Source: CAYWNK01 sp047639615 (lineage in GTDB: Bacteria; Planctomycetota; UBA1135; GCA-002686595). Taken from it: a DNA stretch of 40,922 bases. The notes under the pieces were generated by a model. The model worked only from the letters and a program-made list of their open reading frames with translations, did no database searches and was not told the DNA's origin. Shown one piece after another: positions 1 to 9,558 of the stretch (position 1 is its first letter; each line of letters starts with the position of its first letter). Location: assembly GCA_047639615.1 (NCBI GenBank), contig JBLIOL010000008.1, positions 1 through 40,922 of the forward strand, read 5' to 3'. Position numbers and translations under genes: made by a program.

Positions 1-1254
<1,254 letters not shown>

Positions 1255-1281
1255 GGGGCCAAGGATACGCTCTGAGCGCGA

Positions 1282-2283
1282 CTATGCGCCGCCTGTTCCA
1301 CCGAGGCCGCGGGGGCCCTTGGAGATCTTCTTGAACTTGATCAGCATGCCATTGCGCTCGTCACGGCCACTGTCCTCCACGCACTCAGCGCGGATCTCCT
1401 CAGGCTCGGTCAGGCCCTTGAACCAGCTGCCGTGGATATTGAAGCGCTCCAGGCTGTCTGGTTTCTTCGGATTGAGCGGGGCGAAGAAGCGACTGTTGGC
1501 GGAGCGGAAGTCACAGCTCAGCACCTTGGTCTGCTTGAACCCCTTGACGTCGTCGTGGATCAACTCGAAGAGCCTGGAGCGCACGTTGTTGCCATCGACG
1601 TCCACCTTGCGGCAATTTTCGATGCGCGAGTGCGCGCCACCCAGCTCGTTATTGCGCACGAGCACATCCCAGGCGTCCTCCACAATCAGCCCAGCGTCAG
1701 AGCCACCGCCGCTTGGCCGATTGGAAAGCAGGATCAGCTTGAGCTTGGCGCGACTCTTCTCCGACGGATGCACGCCGCGAATATGCACCGGCTTGCCAAA
1801 GCGCGAGCTCTGCACATCCACCTGCCCCCCCGACATCTCCAGGGTCAGCTTCGTGCTCCCCAGCATGCTCAAGCCTTGCAGGAAAATTTCGCAGTCGCCC
1901 GGCCCCTCCGTCGAGGTCCTGATCATAGAGCGCCCATGGAGGTCGGTGGTCGTCACCAGCAGATCCTTGCAGTCCGGCATGACCTCGATCACGAGATCGC
2001 GAATCGTGTTACGACCGCCGGTCACCGCCTTCATTTCGAGCTTGCCCGACACCTCGAGCACCGCGTCCTCGCCTCTCCCAATCAGCACCATCTGGCGCAG
2101 GGAGCTAACGCTCTGGTTGTGCGGCAAACGCACGCGCCCTTGAATGAAATAGGTCACGCCCTCTTCCTTGAGGGTCGTGGTCTTCAAGGGGAAAGGCCGC
2201 TCCACCGGCGCGGATTCCCGAGCTGCCCATCCCAAGGAGGAGAGCGCGAACCATGCCAGTACCGCAGCTTGTTTGGGTCCCAT
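1282..2283 (-). CDS. secreted beta-helix-like protein of unknown function
   Basis: This is a 333-residue product. I chose ATG 2283 because a typical signal peptide follows at once (MGPKQ, then AVLAWFALSSLGWAA). A further ATG lies at 2304, and longer starts would cross into the divergent gene. The mature part alternates short hydrophobic strands with Asn, Asp and Gly turns (for example VLVRNNELGGAHSRIENC and VDVDGNNVRSRLFELI). This is the look of right-handed parallel beta-helix proteins such as pectate-lyase-like folds, but no catalytic motif is recognisable. It ends in a Gly-rich tail. It shares a palindrome-bearing divergent promoter region with the DUF993 gene. It could be an extracellular or periplasmic carbohydrate-binding or structural protein; the role is not known. 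Confidence 0.7.
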   Translation of the reverse strand: MGPKQAAVLAWFALSSLGWAARESAPVERPFPLKTTTLKEEGVTYFIQGRVRLPHNQSVSSLRQMVLIGRGEDAVLEVSGKLEMKAVTGGRNTIRDLVIEVMPDCKDLLVTTTDLHGRSMIRTSTEGPGDCEIFLQGLSMLGSTKLTLEMSGGQVDVQSSRFGKPVHIRGVHPSEKSRAKLKLILLSNRPSGGGSDAGLIVEDAWDVLVRNNELGGAHSRIENCRKVDVDGNNVRSRLFELIHDDVKGFKQTKVLSCDFRSANSRFFAPLNPKKPDSLERFNIHGSWFKGLTEPEEIRAECVEDSGRDERNGMLIKFKKISKGPRGLGGTGGA

Positions 2284-2297
2284 AGGTCTGTGCTGTT

Positions 2298-2323
2298 CGA
2301 TCATACATGCCTTCGTATGATCG
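2298..2323. promoter_or_regulatory. perfect 9-bp inverted repeat in a divergent promoter region
   Basis: CGATCATAC (2298-2306) and GTATGATCG (2315-2323) are exact reverse complements separated by 8 bases. Each arm contains TATGAT, close to the -10 consensus, reading outward on its own strand. The plus-strand copy (2316-2321) fits a start near 2328 for the gene at 2349. The minus-strand copy (2305-2300) fits a start near 2293 for the gene at 2283. No good -35 boxes are visible. It is probably an operator for a dimeric regulator that covers both promoters. Confidence 0.5.
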
Positions 2324-2348
2324 GGGCGCTCCACCGAGCGAACCCCGC

Positions 2349-3536
2349 ATGCTGGACCTCCACGAACTTCTGCCCGACGGTGACCCCCTAGCGCCCTACG
2401 AGGCATCCCTAGCCCAAAGCCGGGGCGCACCGCCCGTGCGCCGGGCCTGGGCGGCCGCGCGCCTAGTGCTAAGGGAAAGCTACGCCACCGTCCTCCACGA
2501 GCCCAAGGCCAGCTTTGATCCCGCCGAGCTCGCGCCCCATGTGGACTGGGATGCCACGGCGAACCTGCGCCGCCGCTTGGACCAAGCCGGCTTCGGCATC
2601 GCCGAGGCCATGGATACGGCCCAGCGCTTTCGCATCGGCTGGGAGCTAGCCTCGGAACTCATGCGCCGCACCGGCGCCATGGGTCTATCCCATGGCTTCA
2701 TCGGCGGCGCCGGCACCGACCACGCTCCGAGCGCACGCACACCAGGCGACCTTGGCCGCGCCGCCGCCGAGCAGGTGCGCTTCATCCAAGCGGCCGGCGG
2801 CGATGCAATCCTGCTACCGCTGATTCCGCTCGGACGAGCCGACGCCCCGCCCGAGGATTACGTAACCGTCTACGACGCGATCCTAGCCGCCACCGAAGGG
2901 CCGCTCCTGGTGCACTGGCTCGGCGCCGCCTTCCACCCGGACCTGGGCAACTACTTTCCCAAAGACAGCTTCGAGCAGGTCATGGCCCTGGACCGCGAGC
3001 GGCTCGTGGGCGTCAAGCTCTCCCTGCTCGACGCACCACGGGAAGTGCGCATCCGGCGCCAGTTGCTTGAGCACGGACAGGTGGTACTGAGCGGCGACGA
3101 TTGGAACTTCAGCCGGCTCGTCCAAGGTACGGACCCGCGCGTCCATCAAGTGCGCCACTTCGCCGGCGCGCCCCTACCCGTGGGCGACTTCAGCCACGCC
3201 CTACTCGGCGTCCTCGACGGAACCTACCGCGCCTTCGGCCTGGCCCTCGAGCTGCTCGCCCGCGGCGACGAGGACGGCTACCTGGAGCTCGCCGCCCATG
3301 CCGAGGCCTTCGGCAGGCACGTCTTCAGTGCCCCCACCCAGGCCTACAAGACAGGCCTCGCCTTCCGCGCCTGGCTCGCCGGAGAGCAGCGCAATTTTCT
3401 CCTAGCGGGACATGAAGAACGCCTGCGCAACCAAACCCACCTACTTGAAGTGGCCCGCCTAGCAGCCGCCTGCGGCGCCATCGGCGACCCAGAGGCCGCC
3501 CGGGAGCGCCTGAGAGCCCTATGGCCCCAGAACTAG
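2349..3536 (+). CDS. DUF993 family protein (TIM-barrel, dihydrodipicolinate-synthase-like)
   Basis: The product is 395 residues from ATG 2349, close to the length of DUF993 proteins. An upstream in-frame ATG at 2307 lies inside the regulatory palindrome and would add 14 residues unlike the family, so I prefer 2349. Stretches such as VDWDATANLRRRLDQAGFGIAEAMDTAQRF, SHGFIGGAGTDH and GVKLSLLD match this group of proteins. They are related to the class I aldolase/DapA barrel and are often found in sugar catabolic clusters. A Lys in GVKLS is a candidate Schiff-base residue, which is inference. The substrate is unknown. The gene stands alone, divergent from the secreted beta-helix-like gene. Confidence 0.78.
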   Translation: MLDLHELLPDGDPLAPYEASLAQSRGAPPVRRAWAAARLVLRESYATVLHEPKASFDPAELAPHVDWDATANLRRRLDQAGFGIAEAMDTAQRFRIGWELASELMRRTGAMGLSHGFIGGAGTDHAPSARTPGDLGRAAAEQVRFIQAAGGDAILLPLIPLGRADAPPEDYVTVYDAILAATEGPLLVHWLGAAFHPDLGNYFPKDSFEQVMALDRERLVGVKLSLLDAPREVRIRRQLLEHGQVVLSGDDWNFSRLVQGTDPRVHQVRHFAGAPLPVGDFSHALLGVLDGTYRAFGLALELLARGDEDGYLELAAHAEAFGRHVFSAPTQAYKTGLAFRAWLAGEQRNFLLAGHEERLRNQTHLLEVARLAAACGAIGDPEAARERLRALWPQN

Positions 3537-3677
3537 GGCCTCCAATCGAATGATTGCGATCTAGCCGCGTACCTCTCTTCTTGTGGGCCCTGGACGCTAC
3601 CCCCGCCCTCAAGCTGCACCTAGAGTAGCCCTTCCGACCGGCACCGAGCCGACCACCGCAGACCCCACCAGATTCCG
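3537..3677. other. short intergenic region without a recognised feature
   Basis: These 141 bases lie between the DUF993 stop and the next start. I see only a weak 5-bp hairpin (CAATC-GAAT-GATTG, about 3544-3557) that might help terminate the DUF993 transcript. No convincing promoter or RNA was recognised. Confidence 0.3.
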
Positions 3678-4436
3678 ATGAAGCCTCTTCTCACCATGCT
3701 CCTGATCGCCGCCGTCGCTGGCGTGATCGTCTACGAATTCAGCCCCGGCGTGAAAGCACAGGTCGACCAGGCCGTGAACAAGCACGTTGGCTGGACCCCC
3801 GAGGCCCGCAAGGCCGACCCCAAGGGCTTCATCGAGCACGCCATCGAGAGCCTCAAGGAAGACCGCGCAGCCTTCAAAGCCCAGCAGCTGGCCTACGCTC
3901 AAATCCGCCAGGACGCGGTCGCTGGACTGGCCACCGCCGAAGCCAAGGTGGCCAAGGCTGAAGAGGTCTCCATGGCTGCCAAGGCCACCTTCCAGACCGC
4001 CGAGGCTGGCAATGCTTGGCCTGTGAGTTTTGGCAACCTCAACTACAGCCGCGAACAGTTGGTGGGTCAGGTTCAGACCGTGCTCTACGAGAAGAAGGCA
4101 CACTCGGAAACCATCGGCATCTACCAGCAGACCATCGATGACATCGACGCTCAGGGCCTCGCTCTGGGTTCGCGCATCACGGAGATCGGCATCGAGATCA
4201 CCAAGCTCAAGGCCGAGGCCCAGCGCGCGGAGATGATGAAGCTCAACGCAGACGCCGAAGCCATGCTGGCCAAGGTCTACGACCTGCTCGAAGGCAACAG
4301 CGACACCCTGGTCGAGCTGCACGACTCCCCCATCCGCTCCCTCGACGAGATCGACCTCAACGAGGAGCCCACCGCTGAAAAGAAGGCCGCCACCGTCGCC
4401 AACAAAGACGTGATGGACTTCCTGGAAGGCCTCTAG
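3678..4436 (+). CDS. membrane-anchored coiled-coil protein, function unknown
   Basis: This is a 252-residue product. One N-terminal hydrophobic segment (about residues 4-20, MLLIAAVAGVIVYEF) acts as a membrane anchor. A long Ala-, Lys- and Glu-rich region (about 50-215) follows with the heptad-like pattern of a coiled coil. The tail is acidic and ends in VMDFLEGL. No enzyme motif is present. The layout resembles envelope scaffold proteins, but I cannot place it in a named family. It is followed after 42 bases by a second membrane plus coiled-coil gene on the same strand. The two are probably co-transcribed and may form a complex. Confidence 0.72.
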   Translation: MKPLLTMLLIAAVAGVIVYEFSPGVKAQVDQAVNKHVGWTPEARKADPKGFIEHAIESLKEDRAAFKAQQLAYAQIRQDAVAGLATAEAKVAKAEEVSMAAKATFQTAEAGNAWPVSFGNLNYSREQLVGQVQTVLYEKKAHSETIGIYQQTIDDIDAQGLALGSRITEIGIEITKLKAEAQRAEMMKLNADAEAMLAKVYDLLEGNSDTLVELHDSPIRSLDEIDLNEEPTAEKKAATVANKDVMDFLEGL

Positions 4437-4478
4437 GCCAGCCTCCGCCCGCCCCAGCCTGCCGCCCCGCTTCCGCCC

Positions 4479-5255
4479 ATGAACACCCTCGACTTCGCCG
4501 TCCTGTGCGCGATCATCCTGCTCTTCGCGCTCGGGATCCGCGCCCTGCTCACCAAGACCGAAGAGGGTGACCCCTCACCCATGGGCTGCGGCTACGGAAT
4601 GATCGCGGGGGCCCTCCTGGCCTACCAGTTCTCGGAGCAGGCCGGCGGCTTCTTTAACGGCATTCGGCTCGGCATCGGTTTCGCCCTGATCCTGCCCGGC
4701 ATCAAGGCCGTGCTCAGCCCCAAGGGCCGCAACCTGGGTTGGGCGGTGATGACCTTCCTACTCGCTATTCTGGTGGCGGCGGAGCCCGTGCAGCATGTGT
4801 ACCGAAACGTGAGCGGCGCGCCTGTCCCGATCACCATCGAGGCACGGCTCGAGCAAATGGAAAGCTCTCGGCCGAAACTGGCTAATTTCTACGACCTGCT
4901 CGGCAGCAAGGAAGTCGGACTCAAGGCCAAAATCCGCGAGCTCGGCACGGACAAGGCCGCAGTCCTAGCCCACCCGGAAGCCCAAGACATGCTCGCCCAA
5001 CTGCAGGCCACCCTGCAGCGCAGGCGGGAGATCACCGCGAAGCTGGCTGAACTCGATCTCGCCATCGCCGACCTACGCGTCGAGCTCGAGCAACTCAAGC
5101 TCGCAGGGAAGGCCGGCAACTTCGACCACGAGGACCCGCGCTTCCGAAACATCCTGCTCGAGATCGAAGCAACCACCGCCGAAGCCGAAGGCGGCACCAT
5201 CGAGCAGTACATGTTGCAGGCCGAACTCGAGCAGCTCTACGAGGACGAGTTTTAG
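4479..5255 (+). CDS. multi-helix membrane protein with C-terminal coiled coil, function unknown
   Basis: This is a 258-residue product. The first 105 residues contain about three hydrophobic segments (about 4-22, 58-73 and 82-102) broken by Gly-rich turns. From about 120 to 250 there is a charged, Leu- and Glu-rich region typical of a coiled coil, ending in EQLYEDEF. It follows the anchored coiled-coil gene at 3678-4436, and both end in acidic hydrophobic tails. No family is recognised. The stop codon (5253-5255) overlaps the stop of the converging DUF1501 gene within the bases TTAG. Confidence 0.7.
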   Translation: MNTLDFAVLCAIILLFALGIRALLTKTEEGDPSPMGCGYGMIAGALLAYQFSEQAGGFFNGIRLGIGFALILPGIKAVLSPKGRNLGWAVMTFLLAILVAAEPVQHVYRNVSGAPVPITIEARLEQMESSRPKLANFYDLLGSKEVGLKAKIRELGTDKAAVLAHPEAQDMLAQLQATLQRRREITAKLAELDLAIADLRVELEQLKLAGKAGNFDHEDPRFRNILLEIEATTAEAEGGTIEQYMLQAELEQLYEDEF

Positions 5256-6655
5256 GCGATCCAGTCCCCGATCACGCGGCCGTGCACATCGGTCAGCCGC
5301 ATGTCACGGCCGCCGAAGAGGTAGGTTAGCCGCGTGTGGTCCATGCCCAAGAGGTGCAGCATGGTGGCCTGCAGGTCGTGCAGGGTGACGATGTTTTCCA
5401 CGGCGTAGTAGCCGTACTCATCGGTCGCGCCATAGCGCGTTCCCGCGGCGCTGCCGCCGCCCGCCATCCACACGGTGAAGCCGTGGGGATTGTGATCGCG
5501 CCCGTTTGTGCCCTGGGCCATGGGCGTGCGCCCGAACTCGCCGGCGAAGACCACCAGGGTCTCGTCCAGGAGCCCGCGCGCGCGCAAGTCCTCGATCAGG
5601 GCTGCAATGGGCTGATCCACGGCCATGGCGTTGTCCCCATGCCCCTTGAGCAGGTTCGAATGCTGGTCCCAACGATCGTGGCCCGTGTTCGGAATCGTGA
5701 GCTCCACGAAGCGCACCCCGCGCTCCACCAAACGCCTCGCGAGCAAGCACTGACGCCCGTAGCTCGCTAGGTGCTTGTTGGCGTGCTCAGTCCCATAGCG
5801 CTGCAAGGTCGCCGGCGTCTCGCCCTCTAGGCCTACCAGCTCGGGCACGGCAGCCTGCATGCGATAGGCCAGTTCATAGCCGCGGATGGCGCTCTCGACC
5901 CCATCGTCCTGAGTCCAGTCGCCCTGCCCCGCGCCATCCAGTTGCTCCAAGAGATCGAGCTTGCGCCGCTGCGCCGCTTGCGCCGCTTCCGGCGCTTGCA
6001 GGTTGGCCAAGGGCGCCCCAGAACTCTTGAAGATCGACGCCTGATGACTCGCGGGCAAGAAACCCGAAGCGAAGTTGTCCAGGCCGCCCGGCGGCGTCAG
6101 CCCGCCATCGAGCACTACGAAGCCCGGTAGGTCCTGACTCTCACTGCCAAGTCCATAGGAGAGCCAGGCGCCGATGGAGGGCCGTCCCTGAATGCCATGG
6201 CCCGTGTGCAAGAAGTAGTTGGCCGAGGTGTGCTCGGGGAAAGGACTGGTCATGGAATGCACCATGCACAGCTCATCCGACACCCGCGCCAGGTTGGGGA
6301 AGAGGTCTGAGACCCAGTGCCCGGCCTCACCGTGCTGGCGGAAAGCCCACGGGGACTGCAGCACCGCACCCACATCATCGAACTGCGTCTTGGGGATGCG
6401 CATGCCGATGGGCTGTCCGTTTTCCTTGGCCAAGCGCGGCTTGGGATCGAAGCTATCCACCTGGGACACGCCGCCGTCCATATAGAGGAAAATCACACTG
6501 CGCGCGCGCGGCCGGAAGTGCCGCGGGGGCAGGCGAACAGCTCCATCCTGTCCAAGTAAGCTCTCACCAAAGAGCGCGCCCAGGGCTACCGCTCCGAAGC
6601 CATTGGAGGCCCGTGCCAGCAAGTGCCGGCGGCTGATCGATCGTCGCGGGTCCAT
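5252..6655 (-). CDS. DUF1501 domain protein (secreted, sulfatase-fold)
   Basis: The product is 467 residues, normal for DUF1501 proteins. The N-terminus has a Tat-type signal (SRRHLLARAS, residues 8-17) before a hydrophobic stretch, so export of the folded protein is likely. Family hallmarks visible are FLYMDGGVSQVDSFDPKP, VFAGEFGRTP and GRDHNPHGFTVWMAGGG. These belong to the alkaline-phosphatase/sulfatase-like superfamily, with the biochemical role still unsettled. The gene starts 3 bases after the stop of the DUF1549/DUF1553 gene. This two-gene order is typical of Planctomycetota, and such pairs are thought to act together on large carbon substrates outside the cytoplasm, which is inference. 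Confidence 0.93.
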   Translation of the reverse strand: MDPRRSISRRHLLARASNGFGAVALGALFGESLLGQDGAVRLPPRHFRPRARSVIFLYMDGGVSQVDSFDPKPRLAKENGQPIGMRIPKTQFDDVGAVLQSPWAFRQHGEAGHWVSDLFPNLARVSDELCMVHSMTSPFPEHTSANYFLHTGHGIQGRPSIGAWLSYGLGSESQDLPGFVVLDGGLTPPGGLDNFASGFLPASHQASIFKSSGAPLANLQAPEAAQAAQRRKLDLLEQLDGAGQGDWTQDDGVESAIRGYELAYRMQAAVPELVGLEGETPATLQRYGTEHANKHLASYGRQCLLARRLVERGVRFVELTIPNTGHDRWDQHSNLLKGHGDNAMAVDQPIAALIEDLRARGLLDETLVVFAGEFGRTPMAQGTNGRDHNPHGFTVWMAGGGSAAGTRYGATDEYGYYAVENIVTLHDLQATMLHLLGMDHTRLTYLFGGRDMRLTDVHGRVIGDWIA

Positions 6656-6658
6656 GGA

Positions 6659-9520
6659 TCAGTCCAGGTAGCGGAATTCTTTGGTGTTGAAAATCACATG
6701 GGCTAGGTCGGCCCAGGCCTCCTGACCGTGCTCGCCTTCGCTCAGGAAAGCATGCGCCGCGCGCACCTCAACCAGCGACGGCTTGCGCGCCAGAGCGCGC
6801 AAGTACAGTGCATCCAAACGCACCTCGGGCGCCAACTCCAGCAAGCTCTCCGCGAAGACCTGCGCCTGTCCGATCACGAAGGGATCATTGAGCAAGGCCA
6901 AGGCCTGCGCCGGCACGTTCGACACGGCGCGGCGTCCCATGGTCGTCGCGGGCAAGGGCGCATCGAAGACCTGCAGGAAGGGCTGCATGAAGTTGCGCCG
7001 CGTCTCCAGGTAGATACTGCGCCGCCGATCGCCATCCAATGGGCCACTTTTCCCGGGTCGTCCGCGACCGCTCAGGGATGGGATCAAGTGCACTGCAACG
7101 CTGGGTCCAAAGCGCTGCTCGTTCAAGCTGCCCGCGCTGAACAGGATCCCGTCCCGCAGGGCCTCCGCCGTGAGGCGACGCACAGGTGCGTGCGAGAGCC
7201 AAGCACGATTCGGGTCGCTAACTCGCGTGCTCTCGGGAGCTGCGCTGCCCTGCCTATAGGTTGCGGAGAGCACCAACTCGCGGATGAGCCGCTTACGGCT
7301 CCAGCCCTCGGCCATGAAGCGTCGCGCTAGGTAGTCGAGCAGATCCGGATGGGAGGGTTGCTCCCCCATCACGCCGAAGTCATCCACGGACGGCACGATG
7401 CCGCGCCCGAAGAGGTGATGCCAGATGCGGTTGACCGCCACCCGTGGGGTTGCCGGATTGGATGCATCCACCAAGGCGTGGGCCAATTGCAAGCGCCCGC
7501 TTCCAAGCGTATCCGCCTGCGGAGCAGCCTTGCCCAGCCCCGTGAGGAAGTGCCGCGGAACCGCGCCCAAAGGCGAAGCGACCGACCCGCGCGCGAGCAA
7601 TTGCTCATCCCGAGTGCCGCTATCCATCAACCCTGGCGCCGTAGCCGATGTGTAGGACACACTCCCGCGCAGCTCCGCCTCGGCCGTTTTCCAGGGGAGT
7701 AGCTGCTCCTCCCAAGCTGCCTGATTACGACTGGCCAAGAGCGCGTTGGGCCATTCGAGAAGAAGCTCGCCGCGCAAGAAACCCTCGAGCTCTTCATTCA
7801 ACCCCGCCACATGCACGGCCACATCCCCGTCGCCAAGCCCATCCAAGGGATTGTCGCTAGCCACGAGACGCGCACCAAAGTCTGACTCCGGCACCAATTC
7901 CACCACCCGCGCGATGGCAAAATCGCCCTCGCCTTCCACATGCGGCGAGATCTCGATCTGCGCGAGGGCGCCGCCGTAATCGCCGAGCTCCTGCACCTCC
8001 CAGCGCCAGTCACCCTTTGTATCGAACTGGAAGACCGAGGCACCATGCAAGGGACCGAGCACCAAGCGATGGGATTCCAGCTGCGCAAAAATGCGTCCAC
8101 GCCCACGCACCAGGTAGGCCAAGCGCCCGCTGCTCAAGGGACGCCGGTGGAGATATAGCGTGCGCCCCGCCTGGATCCAGTTGCGCGAACCCGCATCCTT
8201 CTGGGTGCCCGGCGCCAATTGCAGGTCACGGTGCAAAGAGTCCGCCAACAGCACGCCGCCCGGCTCCAGGCGCGCGGGTTCGTCTCCACGCCCCACGCTA
8301 GCCGAAGCACTTGCCGATCCCCGTAGACCAAAGACCACACCGTCCTGACTCCAACCACCGGGAGCTTGCTCGGACGCGCGCGCGTCAAACCATAGCTCGC
8401 CTTCGGGCTCAGCAGCTGCCACCTCGGGCGCTTCGGGTGCAGCAGACTCCAAGAAGCGCACCCATGCTTCGAGGTCCGGCCGACTCGGTGCTTGCTCCGC
8501 AAGCACCTGGCGCGCATCGGCCACCCGGTCAGGCATCTCCAGCAACGCGGCGCGTAGATTTTCGCTCAAGGCGCCGCGCAAGGCCGGCTCGTAGCTCGCA
8601 CGCATGCCGTCTAGTCCGCGGCGCAGCTGCTTGTGCTGAGTCTCCGTCTCGAAGCGCACCTGCCTGTAGCTCGACGAGAGCAAGTAGCCGCAGAGCGCGT
8701 AGTAGTCCGCCTGGGAGATGGCGTCCATCTTGTGATCGTGGCAGCGCGCGCAGGAAACGGTCAGGCCGAGGAAGGCCTTGCCGAAGACCTCCACCTGATT
8801 GGCCAAGCGGTCGGTCTCGTCCTTGCGCGGGTCCACCGGCGAGTGCACCTCTTCGCCGAACCACCAGAAGCCCGTGGCCAGCACCGACTCATTCGCCTCG
8901 CCGTTGCGACGCGGCTCGGGCAAGAGGTCACCCGCCACATGCTCCACCAGGAACTCGTCGTAGGGCAGGTCCGCTTCCACGGCCCGCAGCACGTAGTCCC
9001 GGTAGCGCCAAGCATTGGGAATCCGATGGTCGAATTCATGACCCTTGGTCTCCACGTAGCGCACCAGATCCAGCCAGTGGCGCGACCAGGTCTCACTGAA
9101 GCGTGGGCTGCTGAGCAGTCGATCCACCACGTGTTCGTAAGACTTGTCACCGGCATCGCCCAGGAACTCATCCAACTGCGCGGGCGTCGGCGGCAGTCCC
9201 CCCAGGGCGTAGCTCACGCGCCTCAACCAACTTCGGCGTGACGCTTCGGCCGCCGGCGCGAATCCGCGTGCTTCCAATTCGGCGAGCACAAAGCGATCCA
9301 CCGGGCCCCTAGGCCAAGCTGTCGCGTCCACAGCAGGCACGGCGGGCGCTCCCAAGGGCTGCCAGGCCCAATGCTTCAGGCGTTCGGCCCAATCGAAGTC
9401 CACCCGCTCGGCAGGCTCTTGAAGCAAGCTTGAGGGCGGACGCGCGGCTAGGACAACGCCACCGAAGGCGACGCTTGCCGTGACGGCACAGGTGAGCAGA
9501 ACAGCGATTCGATTGCGCAT
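6659..9520 (-). CDS. DUF1549 and DUF1553 domain protein
   Basis: The product is 953 residues from ATG 9520, where a signal peptide begins (MRNRIAVLLT...VVLAA). A longer open frame to 9703 crosses the divergent gene and is not credible. DUF1549 covers about residues 45-265, including LSSPRFSETWSRHWLDLVRY and one haem-type motif CARCH (257-261). The middle (about 400-600) resembles a beta-sandwich, perhaps ligand-binding. DUF1553 covers about 690-930 (RVAVNRIWHHLFGRGIV and the following helices). The N-terminal cytochrome domain often fused to such proteins is absent. It is the first gene of the pair with the DUF1501 gene. Both are probably exported. It shares a compact divergent promoter with the DUF3500 gene. 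Confidence 0.92.
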   Translation of the reverse strand: MRNRIAVLLTCAVTASVAFGGVVLAARPPSSLLQEPAERVDFDWAERLKHWAWQPLGAPAVPAVDATAWPRGPVDRFVLAELEARGFAPAAEASRRSWLRRVSYALGGLPPTPAQLDEFLGDAGDKSYEHVVDRLLSSPRFSETWSRHWLDLVRYVETKGHEFDHRIPNAWRYRDYVLRAVEADLPYDEFLVEHVAGDLLPEPRRNGEANESVLATGFWWFGEEVHSPVDPRKDETDRLANQVEVFGKAFLGLTVSCARCHDHKMDAISQADYYALCGYLLSSSYRQVRFETETQHKQLRRGLDGMRASYEPALRGALSENLRAALLEMPDRVADARQVLAEQAPSRPDLEAWVRFLESAAPEAPEVAAAEPEGELWFDARASEQAPGGWSQDGVVFGLRGSASASASVGRGDEPARLEPGGVLLADSLHRDLQLAPGTQKDAGSRNWIQAGRTLYLHRRPLSSGRLAYLVRGRGRIFAQLESHRLVLGPLHGASVFQFDTKGDWRWEVQELGDYGGALAQIEISPHVEGEGDFAIARVVELVPESDFGARLVASDNPLDGLGDGDVAVHVAGLNEELEGFLRGELLLEWPNALLASRNQAAWEEQLLPWKTAEAELRGSVSYTSATAPGLMDSGTRDEQLLARGSVASPLGAVPRHFLTGLGKAAPQADTLGSGRLQLAHALVDASNPATPRVAVNRIWHHLFGRGIVPSVDDFGVMGEQPSHPDLLDYLARRFMAEGWSRKRLIRELVLSATYRQGSAAPESTRVSDPNRAWLSHAPVRRLTAEALRDGILFSAGSLNEQRFGPSVAVHLIPSLSGRGRPGKSGPLDGDRRRSIYLETRRNFMQPFLQVFDAPLPATTMGRRAVSNVPAQALALLNDPFVIGQAQVFAESLLELAPEVRLDALYLRALARKPSLVEVRAAHAFLSEGEHGQEAWADLAHVIFNTKEFRYLD

Positions 9521-9558
9521 GCGGTAACACGTTATAACATGGGCGCAGATGTTACCGC
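9521..9558. promoter_or_regulatory. symmetric divergent promoter with inverted repeat
   Basis: Only 28 bases separate the two start codons (ATG 9520 on minus, ATG 9549 on plus). The self-complementary GTTATAAC (9531-9538) supplies TATAAC as a -10 element on each strand, exactly 10 bases from each start codon, so both transcripts would be nearly leaderless. A perfect 9-bp inverted repeat, GCGGTAACA (9521-9529) and TGTTACCGC (9550-9558), brackets the core and overlaps the plus-strand start codon. It may be a shared operator. The -35 boxes would lie inside the opposite gene and are not evident. Confidence 0.5.
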
